From contig JAOTON010000901.1 in the NCBI GenBank assembly GCA_034440635.1, positions 62,001-126,000 of the forward strand: 64,000 nt of DNA. Reading direction: 5' to 3'. The number at the start of each line of letters is the position of its first letter. Within the stretch, counting starts at the first letter, position 1. This DNA comes from Lepas anatifera. Lineage: Eukaryota; Arthropoda; Thecostraca; Lepadidae. Positions 43,518 to 55,400 of the stretch are shown piece by piece. The notes under the pieces are model-generated. The model was not told the DNA's origin, made no database searches, and saw nothing but the letters and a program-made list of their open reading frames with translations. A program made the translations under genes and the position numbers.

Positions 43518-44235
43518 GTTTATTGTTTATTGTTTATTTGTGTCATGAGCAACAGGTTGCCCCCAATTACAGCCCATGTCGTATCGAAGACGATCAAACA
43601 CGAACGACGATCGAACACTCAGCTTATATAGGATACAATGATCCACATACGCACTAAATACAAATAAAACGTCCTAAGAAAACAAGGGGAGATCACTACA
43701 GACTTTTTATATACGCGCGGACTTTAGATTTGAACTGACAAAATGTTGAACTGAATACATCTGAATTTTGACACACGGTTAAGAAAGAGTTCATAGCACC
43801 AGTCGCTCGACAAAATACACCTCTTTTAACCGTATCCACCCTGGCGAAGGGAACGTGGAGCAAAGTACCGTTCATATTCCGCGTGGGTCGCGCGGGGACG
43901 TGAAGGGGGAATGTCCCGAGCAAGAGAGCAGAGTCCACCTTCCCGGCTAGAATTTTGTGAACGAAAAGCACATCGTACTGATACCTCCTGTTTGAAAGGC
44001 TGGTTATGTTAAAAGTCGCCAAAAGGTCTGAGTATGCCAAGGACGTTGTTAATGTACGAGTAGTGGAAGCGAGCCAGATAAGGAATTTACGTTGAACCCT
44101 TTCAAGCCTTTCAAGGTTTGTTTGGGCAGCACCCCCCCAAATCACGCAACCGTATTCTAGAATTGCCCGAACGTTGCCAAAATAAGCTGCCAGGAGAGGT
44201 TCTGGTGACAATTTCCCCCTGTTATTTCACAGCTA
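43518..44235 (-). mobile_element. 5'-truncated CR1/jockey-like LINE, 3' end
   Basis: The frame 43696-44211 encodes the C-terminal 171 residues of a LINE reverse transcriptase. Segments ILEYGCVIWGGAA, LERLERVQRKFLIWLA and HVPFARVDTVKRGVF align with EYCCVIWGGAADS, LQRLERTQHKFLIWLC and HVPYARVNTVKRGLF of the element at 50492. The 3' end at 43518-43540 is a run of AATAAAC units (read on the minus strand), the same tail as the larger copy. The reverse transcriptase core is lost to 5' truncation. Confidence 0.9.
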
Positions 44236-46002
44236 AGCTAGAGATGGGTAGGTAACCACAACGCCAACGAAATTGACCCATGTAAAGTCATGTGCTAAAG
44301 GTACTCTAAATTGCGATGGCATGAGAACGGTAATATTCAGTCTCTTTATGAATTTGACCATTTATTTTGTACAAAAAGAGAAAACTTTGAAGTCTATATC
44401 AGGATTTCTAGTGAAATTACTCCACATAAGTTAGTTACTCTACTGCTTACGTTGTACTTGAGGACTCGTTTCACGGAATTAGAGATGGTCCAGTAGCCGT
44501 GTCGGCAACGGAAATAGCGATTTGGGACCACCAGGTTGCCACTTGGGTAACCAAAAAGTTTTGCGTTTCTGGCGCATGAGTTGCGGGAAGAAAACAGTGT
44601 TGAACAACGGGAACAACGGGAAGAAATACGTGTTGAAGCTGCTGTCTGTGTGGGGGCCTGATGCTGGGAATTCGGTGATGAGGTCGAGGTGATTGGTATC
44701 ATAAGAAGCTGTAAATTTTGACCTAAATCGGAATATGAGGTTTTGTTGCCAGTGGTAAACCCACTACTAACTATTATTCATTATGCCGCAGCCAGAAAAA
44801 CGTAGGACAAAGTGAAGTCTGCCAGATCTCAGGAGCCCAAGAGGGTTGTGTGGTTTTGAGGGTGTCAATTGGAGCACACATTTCATTCAAGTGCATGTGA
44901 GATATCAAAACCTTAGGCCTGTGGAGGTGAGAGTTGCAAGTTCTGGCTTTGCACCCAGAAAAATATATGCTGTTTGGTGCCTGTGAAGTTAGGTAAGTTT
45001 CAGGTAGCTTTCTTTGGTACCTACCTTAGCCAATTTTATTAATAAAAGCTTAACAAAATTGTGATGAATCCACAAATGTTTCCGTTGAGCAGGTGAATGT
45101 GATGATGCTCACTGATATGCTTCAATCTATCTAGGATTTTCTGCGTGTTGGTTGTGGTATTAAGAGGTACTTTTCCTCTGGCTGAGTACCTTTATTTGGT
45201 TGTGAGCTTTGGAGATATATTTAAATGAAATGCATTCTTTTAAAACATGTGACAAATTAAATGTATTCTTCAAGTAGCTGAAGTCTCAGCATGTTGTCTG
45301 CTACAGTCAAATGGTGTTTGTCTGGTATCTCAGAAATGACTATCTCAGCAATGATTGACCATAACAAGCAGTCGCAGTAAGGGCACTGGACTCTAACAGC
45401 ACATATTATTGTTTCATGTAGTTTTGTATCAGGTATTTGATAACATTTTTGGCTGATTAATATGTGCAGCTAGTGGGCATATGAATGTATTAGAGTGTGC
45501 GCAACTTATAATCACTGCAAATATAGTTAACCTTTACGCTGTTTGGCACTAAGAGTATGCTGCATGTAATGCATTAAACTCCAAATTTCTGTAAATTTAA
45601 TTATTTTTATACTGTTACATATTGGGCGTATATTTTTACTCATTAAGACATATTTTCTGGTAGTAATTTAAAGCTTCAGTTCATGTAAAAGTTTTTTCAC
45701 TTCAGGTAGCTATGTTGGTCGCATCAAGGATATGTGAGTAGCCAACATTGGATGTTCTTGACCTCTGCATGTACATCATGTATGCACGTGTACCAAGATG
45801 TTAAGTAGGTACATACATCAAAATATGGAATTTTTAGCTAGTTACAGTTGGTGAAATGTTGAAAAGAAGCTCTGAAAAATATTTTGTTTTAAACTAGAAT
45901 TTCACCTTTGACAACATTTTTCATCCTGTTTTCAGTTACTTGTACATACTGGTTTGTAGTCATTCGGTTATTTCACTTTGAAACTCTAACGTCACATTAA
46001 AG
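44236..46002. other. Intergenic DNA, nothing recognised
   Basis: No conserved exon or repeat terminus was recognised. The sequence is AT-rich and unstructured by eye. Confidence 0.4.
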
Positions 46003-46391
46003 CAGTGGCAGATCTAGGGTGGTGGAAAAAATGCATTTACCACCCCCAAACGGAAAACTCGGGGCAAAGCTATGTTTTTGCCCCCCCCGTCGCCCTAAGC
46101 TGTCGACTTCGTTTTTGCCCGGACTTATTTTTAGGTTAAAAGCAAGGTTCTGGTGTTTCAACTCCCAACTTCAAACAGAACCAGTCAACCTCATTGTGAC
46201 CATTGGGACATGGAGAGCAAAGCTGAGCATCTTGTGGCTACATCTTTACCCCAAAACATTTTTTTTTGCTTGCTGATTTTTGGTTTACCCCCAAAACCTA
46301 ATGTCCAGTTTAGTAATGGCAAAATGTTTCACCGCGTGACCTTTCTTTTACTTTGGCCTGCCCCCCGAACCTACCGGCTAGATCCGCACTG
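46003..46391. mobile_element. hAT-like MITE with CAGTGGCGGATCTAG termini, copy 3
   Basis: This 389-bp element lies in the opposite orientation to copy 1. It opens CAGTGGCAGATCTAGG and closes CCGGCTAGATCCGCACTG. The flanks CATTAAAG (45995-46002) and CATAAAAG (46392-46399) form an 8-bp duplication with one mismatch. Confidence 0.87.
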
Positions 46392-48741
46392 CATAAAAGA
46401 CAGGTGAGGTACAGATGCTCAGACGCGGTTATGCCTGTCTTGCCACCCTCCCCTCTGCTTTTTTAATCGAACTTGTTTATTAAGTTCTGTATAATACGCA
46501 ATAATGTCACGAAAGCTTGATTGGGAATTTTAGTAGCTGAATATTTGTTTTCTAATGCAGCAACTTTTTAGCCTAGGGAGGCCGGGCAAAATTGATTTTC
46601 TGTTTCATTATGTTGTCAATTTCATCGCTTAGGTAACATAAGCGCAATTACATTTTTAGCAAAGGGCACCGAAATTCAGCATAGATATCTTTTCAGACAC
46701 AAGTTTGGTCCAGCAAGACGAAACAGAAAATACAGGTAGCTCTTCTTACATTTTCTATTTTAAAAAACTCATTTTGCCTGAAAATAATCAAGGTTCAATT
46801 TTGTTGGCTCTTTGTCTGCATAAGTGGTGAGGCAAGCTTTCAGTGTAGAAAGTTTCAGTTAGAAAGTCCGATGAGTCAAACCTTGGATCCATACTACTAC
46901 TGGGGTAAAATACACACGTGGGGCAAAATGGTTTATGAGCGCCGATTTTGCGTCAACCATTGTAAAGGATATATGTCAAGAAATACTTATACTATTTTGG
47001 CAGAACTGTGGTAAAAGGGGCAAATGGTATAGGCTCCCGGACGTTTGTCAACGATTTTCGTCTAGATGGACTTTAAAAACGTGACGTTTGAATGACGCAG
47101 TGACGCCTAGTCTTGAAATGTGCTACAAAGGCGGAGAAGGGAAAATTCCCCATTTCCCTACCGCTGACCTGAGTCAATGATGAGCCCTAGGACTTCACTA
47201 AGGGGAGAACGAGAGAGCCTCGAGAGGTGGCAGTGCCTCTTGGACATTTCGAGGGACGTCCGCAATTGTGGGTGTCCTGTATAGGAATTGAGAGCTCCAA
47301 AAGTCTAATGAAGATGTAGAGAATCTAGCCTTCGAGGAGGGGCACCGCTGTTTGGAGAGGGTGGAATAGTCGAACGTGGGCCGAACAAAGGGAACACAGG
47401 ATTTAATAGGTATCATCAGGATGGAGCTGAAATTTTTGAGCCCCAGAACGTTCATTCATAGAGCCCAGACACCTTGCATCCGTTTGTTGGGGGGATACAA
47501 TTTTTATCTCCCGCCAAACCAGTTGTCAAAGCTGATACGGCGTCACCAAGTCTCACCCTGATTTGAGAGACATTAGAGATCACGTCACATTTGTTCGAAA
47601 AATCTCCTGGACCTGAGCCCCGGTCGTGTGGTTAGGACACAGAAGCCGAGCCCTCTCTTCTGAGCCACGGATCATCATCACGATAATATCTTTAGAAATA
47701 AAGAAAATATACATGCGAGACCAATTAATGATGGTCCGTTTTGTCAATGACCATTGTGCCCGTTTTGCTCCGTTCTGGTGTGAGTTTTCCCCCAGGAGCG
47801 GGGCAAAATGGACGGCAAATATGCCCTTGCATTTCTTAATGTTACTCGTCTCCCCCACCCAGTAGGCTTAACCCGAGGCTAAAAATACGTACGGGAATAT
47901 ATTTTGAATTACGTTAAGGCAATTCAAGACACTGCAACCTTTCTATTAACATATTTAAAGGGCAACTTGCCATTCTCGTTTGCTGCATTCAAGCTGCTAG
48001 GGTCAAAGGTCAGCCCGGTCTCGACACATGCCCCCGGCCGAAACACGCCGCTTCGCGGTGGCGGCAGAGCTGCGCACTGATTGGCCAGTCAGAAAACCTC
48101 GGAACAGTAGTCATTGGCTGGTTAGAGGAGCATTACAGTGCCTGCGTGGACCATTGGTGGTTTCGTTAAGAGCGTTTATATGTTCCTGGTAATAAGGCGT
48201 TGGCGCTGTAAATTTTAATCGAGTGCCATTTTGCTAATCAATGCTCAGCGTTTCTTGGACAGCGGATAAAGCGCATTCCCACAGCTGCCTCTGAACCATG
48301 TGAGGAACCACGTAACGTTCTAAATCTAATAACACATTTTGAAACAAGCCAAAACAGGATTTCCTACCTCTTGTCATCATGGAATTAGCTTCATTTTATG
48401 TTTCGATTTTGCCTTTTGCCCTCCCCTGTCTCCTGGTTCCATATTTCAACATTGCAGGCTGATGATAAACGGTTTGGGCATCCACGAATAACAACTCCCT
48501 ACAACTCAAAACATAGGCGCAAACTGTTACCGTATGGAAGAACCGGATGAAAGGCTTAAGAAGCAGTCACCTCACTGTAAACAAATATATGAAAAGCAAT
48601 AGTATGTAATAGCATAAATGCTGTCATGAAAAGCATTCAAAAGCGCATAAAAAGACTACAACGCCCCCTCCCTTCTATAAGCGTACATACCCTTAATTTG
48701 TTTTGGAAAAAGTAGATCCACCAGTTGCAGCTGTTAGCGGT
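46392..48741. other. Intergenic DNA with GGGGCAAAATGG motifs
   Basis: No conserved exon was recognised. GGGAGGCCGGGCAAAAT (46576-46592), GGGGCAAAATGG (46920 and 47800 areas) and GTCCGTTTTG (47733-47742) resemble the ends and internal motifs of the MITE at 690-1674. A decayed relative may therefore be present, but no matching right terminus was found. Confidence 0.4.
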
Positions 48742-49584
48742 TTAACACGCGCATTGACGGCGGGGTGGGTACCCGCCCCTCGGGTTTTTCGGAGACAGGA
48801 TAAAAACGGCGGCGCGTAGCGCTGCCGTACTTGGCATACCTTTTCCTTCATCATTTCTAAAACTTTTTTTCAAAATTTTAAGGTTAGGTCATATCAGGTC
48901 AGGTCACCAGTACAGGTCCAGTGACCTGACCTCAAAAACGTTTAAGATGGCATAAGTCGGAACAGGGTGAACTTATCCGATTGAAACTCATATCACACAA
49001 TGGCCCCACCGAGTTCTCTAAAATATTTTCCGGTATTCTTGGTATCGATGACCTAAGGTCAGGTAAGAGCCGTGATTTCTCCATTTGCAAATACATGGGA
49101 AAAATGGTTTTAATTGAATAACTCAGTAATGAATAGAGATAGAGCGTTTATTTTAACCGCATTAGATTTTTCTCGTCATTTCAGTTCTAATGATATGAAT
49201 TTTGCCCAATTTGACCTTGACCTGACCTCAGGTCAGGTCAAATCCTGGATTTGACCTAGCAAGGTCATATTATATATCATTCGATTCGGCTTGCTGCGAC
49301 GGTTCATATAGTTAAAATCGTTTTGCTCTATCTTAACTTGTTCAGATGTAATGACCGACAAACTTCATTTACATGCTATCCCTATGACGGCATGTTTTGA
49401 CCTCTAGTGACCTTAAATGTGACCTGACAAAAAATAGTCCAAGTATTTTCGATGGAGAAGTGGATGGGCTATCCAACGCCGTTTACCATTTTCGCTACCC
49501 AGCGCAGTTCTCGAGATCTTAGGGGCGGTTACCCGCCCCCGTTAAGGCGAAGATGGCTCAGACTCCCGTCAATGCGCGTGTTAA
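48742..49584. mobile_element. AGGTCA-rich MITE, copy C (best preserved)
   Basis: It opens TTAACACGCGCATTGACGG and closes CCGTCAATGCGCGTGTTAA, a perfect 19-bp inverted terminus that includes TTAA. Next to the left end is GGGTACCCGCCCC, matched near the right end by GGTTACCCGCCCCC. The interior carries AGGTCA/TGACCT hexamers in tandem and back to back (48885-48930, 49212-49268). No transposase is encoded. Confidence 0.88.
49218..49240. promoter_or_regulatory. Perfect back-to-back nuclear-receptor-like half-site palindrome
   Basis: TGACCTGACCT, then one C, then AGGTCAGGTCA form a perfect 11-1-11 inverted repeat inside MITE copy C. AGGTCA is the canonical nuclear receptor half-site. Whether any receptor binds here is unknown. 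Confidence 0.5.
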
Positions 49585-50470
49585 CATTGTGCGAAAGTAA
49601 TACTTACCTGGCTCAGGGATACCGTGATCACTAAGGCGGTTCCCCCAGGGCGAGGCCCTTCCATTGCACTTCGGTTGGGTTGACCCCTATGATTATCCCA
49701 AATGTGGATAACTCGGGAGTTTAATTTTGTTAGCGGGGTAGGCTGTGTTCGCGCTCCATTAAAAAAACATGGTGCGAAATTACTTGGCGAGCATAATTTC
49801 TTACGTATTCTTAATATACATTAAACTAAAACTGATACCATACCATACTACCATACCCACTCTTCAACGGCCCTGGACCTGCGCAGTTCTCGCTCAATAA
49901 AACAATTCCACGACAGCCTATGATTTGCCCCCTCCCCGTCAGCAATGGTCAGAAAAAGCCGGATCCTCTCCCCATCCGTCAGAAAATGTCGGACATCTCC
50001 CTCACTTCGGTCGCTAACGTCATGTGTGAACAACCTCTTACACCGGGAGATAAATTCAATATTTAAGGAAAAAGAAGGTGTCTTTAGTATACATACATAT
50101 GTTCTGGACACAGGATTCCTAAACCTAGAGGGCACCAAATGGGCTAAAGCTAAGAGGAATTTGTCACCCTTTTACCATTCCAAACTGAAGTGGTTTTGGG
50201 GGCCTTTTTATTAAAAATTTTTAATTGGGTCTTTTCGGCTGAAAATTGCTAAAAAACAGCATCTCTTATTATTTAGTTTCATTTGCTAGTGAAAAAGTCA
50301 CCGTTTCGTTAGTTGTCATGATCTGGTTACGCTTTGTTACAGATCAACCTCTTTATTTTCGTCGCAAGTGAATGTGACCTCAGATGAAGCATTTAGCTAA
50401 AAGAGGCTTTTATTGGAGCCCAAAGTGAATCCTGGCCTTTTGTGCTAATTCTTATCATGTACTAAAACAA
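49585..50470. other. Intergenic DNA upstream of the LINE
   Basis: No exon was recognised and no LINE endonuclease domain is present here. The LINE at 50471 is therefore 5'-truncated rather than continuing into this interval. Confidence 0.45.
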
Positions 50471-52911
50471 ATTTCACGTTTTAAACTAGTCATGGAAGAA
50501 AGTTATACGTATTTGCCAGTTGATGATGCTACTAGGATATTCTACGACATAATAAACGCTACCATCAGCGACCACATTCCACTTGTTCAGCTGAAAAGAC
50601 GTCATCCACCGTGGTTCGATCAGGATCTGCGCTCTGCTTTGGTGGAAAAGGAAGCTGCCCATCGTAGAATGAAACGGAACAGGTCCCCCGAAACTGAAGC
50701 CTGTTTTCAAGAGAAACGGAGATGCTTCAAGCAGATATCTAGCAGCAAATTTTATGAGTATCTTTCGGGGCTAGTCGATGACCTCAAAACAAACCCCAAG
50801 CGGTTTTGGACATTTTTAAAGTGTCAAAAGAGAAGGAACAATGCCATTCATTACCTCTTAGACGGTGACAGAAAGGTGACAGAAGATGCGGAGAAGGCGG
50901 AGCTTCTAAACCAAGCCTTTGCCGCTAAATTCACCGACCCCGCTGTGGGTGAATTTCCACCCGCGCCAGATTACCCACTGGATCTCTTAAGTACATTCGA
51001 AGTGTCCGAAGATATCGTGAGATCCGTATTGATCAGTGTCAATAGCCATAAGGCCTGCGGCCCAGACAATATCAGTGCACGCGTGATTCATGAGTGTTCA
51101 GAGGAGCTGACCGTGCCTGTGACAAAATTATGCAAAATGTCTGTTAGCCAGGGGATTTTTCCAAGCGTTTGGAAACGCGCCAATATAGTGCCTATCTTTA
51201 AAAAAGGCGCCAAGACTCTCCCACTTAACTATCGTTCTGTGTCCTTGTTACCACTGTTGAGCAAAGTGCTTGAGCGTGTTGTATATGTTTCTCTTTTTTC
51301 TCACGTTTGTCCAGTTTTAGCCGAGCAACAGCATGGATTCATCCCAGGTCGCTCGTGCGTATCTAATTTGGCGACGATGTTAGAAAAAGCCTGGGGCAAT
51401 ATAGCAGCTGGATCCCAGACGGATGTGATCTACACCGATTACAGTTCAGCTTTTCAAAGCGTGAACCACGCTCTTCTCATACACAAACTCAAAAACTCTT
51501 ACCATATTTCTGGTAAGGCGTTAGATTGGTGTAGGCCATATCTGTCTGGGAGGAAACAGTGAGTTGTTTTAAACGGTCAGTGCTCGTCCTGGATACCTAC
51601 ACCGTCGGGCACACCGGAAGGCGGACTTCTGTCCCCTCTATTGTTCGCCTGCTTCATAAATGATCTACCGATGACGTTGTGCACAGATAATTTGATGTTT
51701 GCAGACGATGTTAAAATTTATCACAAAGTAGACGATCGAAATGATGCAAGACTTGTTCAGAACAATCTTGATTGCCTATATCAATGGTCTGAGCTGTGGG
51801 GATTAAAGCTAAACCCATCAAAATGTAAAGTCCTATCTCTGACGCTACGTCGTTCTCCCGTTCATGCTCTTTATACTATAGGTGGCACAGCCATCGAAAG
51901 AGTCACTGTAATGCGAGATCTGGGGGTTCTTATCGATGAAAAATTAACGTTCGGAGCACATATAGACAACATTGTTTCAAAAGCAAATAGGGCATTAGGA
52001 TTGATGATGAGATCTTTTCAAACGGGTAAAAGAGGTAGGCCGATACATCAGTGCAATAGCAGAGCTATGTTGTCTACATATTACGCGAATGTACGGTCTG
52101 TGCTGGAATATTGTTGCGTGATTTGGGGAGGAGCAGCTGACAGTCACTTGCAAAGGCTGGAAAGAACCCAGCATAAATTTTTAATTTGGCTCTGTGGACG
52201 TTGCAATATTCAAAACATAGCATTTGACTATGATAGTCTCACTTTGCATTTTGGTGTCGCATCTCTTGAGGCCAGACGAAAACAGTATGATCTTATGTTC
52301 ATCAGAGGTATCCACAAAAATTTAGTAGATTCATCATTTCTTCTGAATAAGTTTCCACTTGCTGTTCCTCCCCGAATGCTGCGCCGAATGGTTTTATTTC
52401 ACGTGCCCTACGCGAGAGTCAACACGGTGAAAAGGGGTTTGTTTACCAGGATTCCCAAACTGTGCAATAGGTTCCTGGATACATGTCGGGAGGCAGATAT
52501 TTGGCAGCTTGGGAAAGCAGAGTACAAAAAGCAGGTGCTTCGCTTTGTGCTGGGTGTGAGGGATTAGGTTTTGTGTGTATAGGTTTTACATCTATATTTT
52601 AAGTAGGTCTTAAGACTCTTTTACGTGTTTATGTTTTTATACCATTCATTTTTTATATTTTACGTCTGTCTTAGGCTATTTTTATTTTCAAATGAATTTA
52701 TAAATGTATTTATCTATATTTTTATGGGTAGCGTCGCTTCCAGATTTTTACCTTTTGGAACCATTTCAAGCTCACTTGTTCCATCAACTTTTAACAATCG
52801 TCTCGCGGCGTTGATCCTTCATTGTATATATTTTTATCAGATTGACTTCATCTGTAAATGGGCACCACGTCCGTTGATGATTCGCATGCAATAAACAATA
52901 AACAATAAACA
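50471..52911 (+). mobile_element. CR1/jockey-like LINE, 5'-truncated, with AATAAAC tail
   Basis: The element carries the linker, reverse transcriptase and C-terminal region of ORF2 (50492-52567), a 3' untranslated region of about 340 bp, and a tail of AATAAAC units ending at about 52911. No ORF1 or endonuclease is present. The left limit is approximate, and I could not define a target duplication. Confidence 0.88.
50492..52567 (+). pseudogene. LINE reverse transcriptase, interrupted by one in-frame TGA
   Basis: The frame runs 356 codons to TGA (51560-51562), then continues in the same frame to the stop at 52567, about 690 codons in all. Reverse-transcriptase motifs appear in order: KACGPDNISARVI (about residue 190), WKRANIVPIFKKG, NYRSVSLLPLLSKVLERVV, QQHGFIPGRSC, and motif A as YTDYSSAFQSVNH. 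After the stop come GTPEGGLLSPLLF (motif B') and LMFADDVKIY (motif C, FADD). Motif A keeps the catalytic Asp but has Gln where AFD is usual. The TGA follows RKQ. It could be a point mutation or an assembly error. Confidence 0.9.
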
Positions 52912-54250
52912 GTACCAAGGCCACTTTCAGCAATTAGGTTTTAAAGAGGCCAAAACAAGAAAAAACTGTCTCCGTAACAAGACTTGATCATAACGTCACT
53001 TTCCCAAGTTCGCCTTAAGCCAGGTGGCCACCCGGAGAGGATAGGGCGGAGTGGAGGGTGGTTTTACCTTACACCTGGAGACCTTCTCTTTAACCACCAA
53101 ACCTGGAAGATGCTTTTCTCCGCGAACGGTTATTTCTGGGACAAATTAATTTCGATTCTATGGGTTGTCGGCATGCTAAATTACACGGGTATCTCAGCTG
53201 AAATCCCATTATTTAGGCGTCACATTTCCCTTCACCTAAGAAACAACGTCAGAAATCTTTGCATCGCGCTGTAAAGACGTTTTGGCACTAAGTTGTGTAG
53301 ATAACTTTTCCTTGTAAGGTCTGAGCCTGTGAAATGGTGACCTTTGGTATAGGAAACGGCCTTTTCTCATATCTGGTTGACTGCCTCAATCCACGTCGAC
53401 TGGGGAGGGACCACCAGACCTGGAGGATGCCCTAACCGATGTGCGGCTCTATGTATCGCTTCGTGAAAAACCACCGGTGGCGCTCAGGCCCCATCCAGGT
53501 GGTGCTGTGAACTGTACTGACTGTACAGAGGTTTATAGATAGCGCTAGCGTCGCTTCCAGATTGATGTCTCTTCGTGTGGTTGTCCCTCTCAAAAGTTCC
53601 AGGCAGCTGTGGCACGTGTGAGGAGTTAGTTGCGGTGTCACCGCTATACAAATACCGCTGCTCTAAACAACCGAGATTCCTAATCGGACCCCTTCTGCTG
53701 ACTTTCACATGAAGTGAAACAGAAATACGCGGTTAAACGCCTTTTACTCAGGGAATATTCAGTCAGATCCAGTGTATTTAGCCGAAAAGACGATTTCCTC
53801 TCGTTGCAAATTTCTTAGGAATTTTGCAAACGCCAGCTTAAAATTATATATTTTGACATCAAAGCACGAGCTCAACTCGCTCAATGTTAATTTTATTCAT
53901 TGGTGGTCAATATTTTGGGTGGCATGGTTCCAATTGTGTGCCTCCCGAAGCCAAATCGCTCATTCGCCAACCCAACATTTAATACGGTGATGGGTTTACA
54001 TTAACCCAAACTCTTGCAAAATTTCGCTGCCGTAAATACAGCCCTATTGCCGGTACTTAGTGAAATAAGCCACCTATGTGAAAGCTGGAACTGGAATTAC
54101 CTGTCACACACTCGTTACGACTTGCACTCCACTGATATCGTGCCTTAGCAATGTTTTATCCACGAGGCTACCATTTGGAATCCCTTTGGTTTTGCCCAAA
54201 GCCTTGGACAATGTTATATCTTCGAAAAAATGCATACGTTCACACATGAA
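52912..54250. other. Intergenic DNA, nothing recognised
   Basis: No conserved exon or repeat terminus was recognised in 1.3 kb. Confidence 0.4.
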
Positions 54251-54699
54251 TTAAAGGGAATGTGGCACCTTGGTCCAATCCAAGAATTGAGTGTAAATAG
54301 GGGTATTTTTAGCTGAAAATCATGAAAACCTCCAGGATTTCTCTGAAAAATCCACAATGAGCTCATTTTTTTAAAAATGTTCCTCTAGGGTTAAAAATAA
54401 ACCTCTGCCTGTGGATGACGGCATGATCTGGCAACTAATACCATATTCAATAGGCTGCTAGGGCTTCAATTGGCTGATTACTCACCGTGACGTCAGTGCT
54501 GTCGTCACACCAACAGCTGACCTGTGGTCGCATGGCTGGGGCAGATTTAGGGTACATTTCAGGTTGGTTTTTATCTTTTCTCCACGGAAATTTTGAGTTT
54601 CAAGACATATGATATATTGAGTACCGGGTTTTCCGGCATGCTTTACAACTCTGCTATATCAGTTAAAATCACGTTTTAAAAGTGGCACATCCATTTTAA
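54251..54699 (+). mobile_element. TTAA-flanked MITE (AGGGAATGTGGC terminus), full-length copy
   Basis: It opens TTAAAGGGAATGTGGCACC and closes GTGGCACATCCATTTTAA. It is uninterrupted (449 bp) and shows what the copy at 30446-31107 looked like before SINE insertion (about 470 bp). The interior contains GACGTCAGTGCTGTCGTCAC, a CRE-like site. Confidence 0.85.
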
Positions 54700-55400
54700 G
54701 CCCGTTTGCATGGCTGTTTGGACCAAAGCTTTGCGCCTACGGCTCTCAACTTTCATCTAGAATAGACCGTCTTTAGAATGGAATTCATCAGCCCAGGCCG
54801 TTTGATTTTGTTTATTTGTATAGCAGTGACGAGATCCTAGGCTTGTTCACTGCAATAATAAAGAACTGTCTGAACCCTCATGCCGGAAATAGCCATTATT
54901 CCGCTGAATGCCAAAAGCCTGTTTCGTGCACGAACAGGCCGAGAACAGGCCGAGCCCTTTTTCAACTTAGGGCGTTAGCTATAAGTACAAACATTGTGAA
55001 GATGCTGTCCTGGTCCCCGATCTCTGGCTGCGAATCGCCGCTTTGCGTGCCAGCCGAGAAACTGACCAGGGGCAGCGGGAGCGATCGATTCATTTATTGG
55101 CACTTCCTTATCATTTGTGCCTAACGTAGCCCGAAAATGTGGGCCCAAGCAACTTTTCGGGATTTTAAGGCATTTTAGCGGAAACTCTTAATGTGCCAAA
55201 CGATGAAAACATCGAAAACAACATACATGTATGTCGCCTTCGTAAAGGAAGCCTGGAATGATATGATGCACCTCCAGCTATCAGGGTTGCTGCATTTTCA
55301 GCCCCACTGCCATACTGCTGCGCAGTGTATACCTGTCACTGAGTCTGGCAAATGAAACCCTTACACGCTGCCAGCTGCCGGAAGGTGCCGCTGACGCTCA
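54700..55400. other. Intergenic DNA, nothing recognised
   Basis: The plus-strand frame at 54816-55124 has no recognisable family. No repeat terminus was seen. Confidence 0.4.

Noticed and set aside
47198..47455. Minus-strand frame containing VRPTFDYSTL, faintly like a LINE C-terminus
   Set aside because: The similarity is too short, and neither reverse transcriptase motifs nor a LINE tail is nearby.
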